A stretch of 22,097 bases of DNA from contig CAMLIT010000074.1 of NCBI GenBank assembly GCA_946480295.1, positions 1-22,097 of the forward strand, given 5' to 3'. The translations under genes were made by a program, and so were the position numbers. This document shows positions 21,464-22,097 of this stretch, one piece after another (position 1 is the stretch's first letter; each line of letters begins with the position of its first letter). The stretch is from an uncultured Gemmatimonadota bacterium (GTDB lineage Bacteria; Gemmatimonadota; Gemmatimonadetes; Gemmatimonadales; Gemmatimonadaceae). The notes below the pieces were generated by a model. It made no database searches, was not told the DNA's origin, and was given only the letters and a program-made list of their open reading frames with translations.

Positions 21464-22097
21464 CTGGCAGAAGATCCTGCACGAAAGCGTCGATACGCTC
21501 GAGAAGCTCGCGGAGCGGTTCGGTCACGACGTGATCGACGTCGAGGCACTCAAGCCCGCGTTCGACAACTTCCAGATGCGGCTCACGCCGGCGGCGCTCG
21601 GCGCCATCAAGGAAGTCGGGGATCCGATGTGGAACCAGTACGTCCCCACCGTCCAGGAGCTGGACGTGGTGGACGGCGTGATCGACTCGCTCGACGAGGA
21701 CGGCGACTCGCCGGTGCCGAACATCACGCACCGCTATCCGGACCGCGTGCTCTTCCTCGTCAGCCCGGTCTGCGCCTCGTACTGCCGCTTCTGCACGCGC
21801 CGCCGGAAGGTGGGCGACCCGGAGAAGATCCCGCTCAACCAGTACGAGTCGGCGTTCGAGTACATCGCCGCGCACCCCGAGATCCGCGACGTGATCATGT
21901 CGGGCGGCGACCCGATGATGCTGAGCGACCGCCGCCTCGAATACCTCCTGCAGCGGCTGCGCGCGATCCCGCACGTGGAGATCATCCGCATCGGGAGCCG
22001 CATCACCTCGCACCTGCCGGAACGCATCACGCCGGAGTTCTGCGAGATGGTGAAGCAGTACCATCCGGTGTACATGAACACGCACTTCAACCACCCG
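21456..22097 (+). CDS. KamA-family radical SAM aminomutase (partial, runs off the edge)
   Basis: The first 214 residues of a radical SAM, PLP-dependent 2,3-aminomutase; enzymes of this family move the alpha-amino group of lysine, glutamate or a related amino acid to the beta carbon. The Fe-S motif is CASYCRFC (Cys106, Cys110, Cys113), followed by TRRRKVGD. VIMSGGDPMMLSDRRLEYLLQRLRAIPHVEIIRIGSR is the typical SAM-binding and strand region, and MNTHFNHP ends the visible part. A GGAG site lies 8 nt before the ATG, which overlaps the GNAT end. The PLP lysine and the residues that separate lysine from glutamate mutases lie beyond the window, so the substrate is open. Confidence 0.93.
   Translation, partial: MSDWQKILHESVDTLEKLAERFGHDVIDVEALKPAFDNFQMRLTPAALGAIKEVGDPMWNQYVPTVQELDVVDGVIDSLDEDGDSPVPNITHRYPDRVLFLVSPVCASYCRFCTRRRKVGDPEKIPLNQYESAFEYIAAHPEIRDVIMSGGDPMMLSDRRLEYLLQRLRAIPHVEIIRIGSRITSHLPERITPEFCEMVKQYHPVYMNTHFNHP

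Overview
This is a very GC-rich, densely packed bacterial window with overlapping or abutting genes, short intergenic spacers and many lineage-typical hypothetical proteins. The protein types resemble Gemmatimonadota, but that is an inference: there is no rRNA or other phylogenetic marker here. No transposase, phage gene, tRNA or CRISPR array was seen.

Layout. 1-1685 (minus): a small hypothetical protein, a DUF72 protein that seems to start at CTG, and an SGNH/GDSL hydrolase form one operon. 1817-4156 (minus): a family III CoA-transferase lies upstream of an ECF sigma factor and its membrane-anchored putative anti-sigma factor, closed by a strong intrinsic terminator. 4397-5197 (plus): a phasin-like protein with a histone-H1-like Lys/Ala/Pro tail has a good sigma70-type promoter. 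5210-7491 (minus): otsA-otsB make trehalose. 7609-12964 (plus): seven tightly coupled genes encode an NTF2-like lipoprotein, a GHMP sugar kinase, an M20 deacylase, a 72-aa protein, an RNase H-fold protein lacking key acidic residues, a double zinc-ribbon protein and a second lipoprotein. 12965-13505: non-coding, with phased inverted repeats. 13506-14327 (plus): a membrane protein with a probable leaderless start. 14464-15510 (minus): a squalene/phytoene synthase. 15679-17382 (plus): a GlcD-type FAD oxidase. 17591-18340 (plus): thyX.

18489-22097 (plus, running off the edge): the most interesting locus. A promoter with an overlapping inverted repeat drives two different ATP-grasp ligases of the D-Ala-D-Ala ligase type, a GNAT acetyltransferase and a KamA-family radical SAM aminomutase, each overlapping the next by 4-8 bp. 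The combination suggests synthesis of a beta-amino acid, its N-acetylation and its ligation into a small peptide-like product. It could be an osmolyte, a wall component or a secondary metabolite; the product is not known to me.

A second theme is a family of 7-bp tandem repeats (GGGACGC, GGGACGA, GGGAGGC, TCCGCAG/TCCGCCA, GCACCCC). They sit within 1-2 nt of several stop or start codons between 12967 and 17588, often as facing inverted arms. In the FAD oxidase gene they appear to have been absorbed into the 3' coding end.
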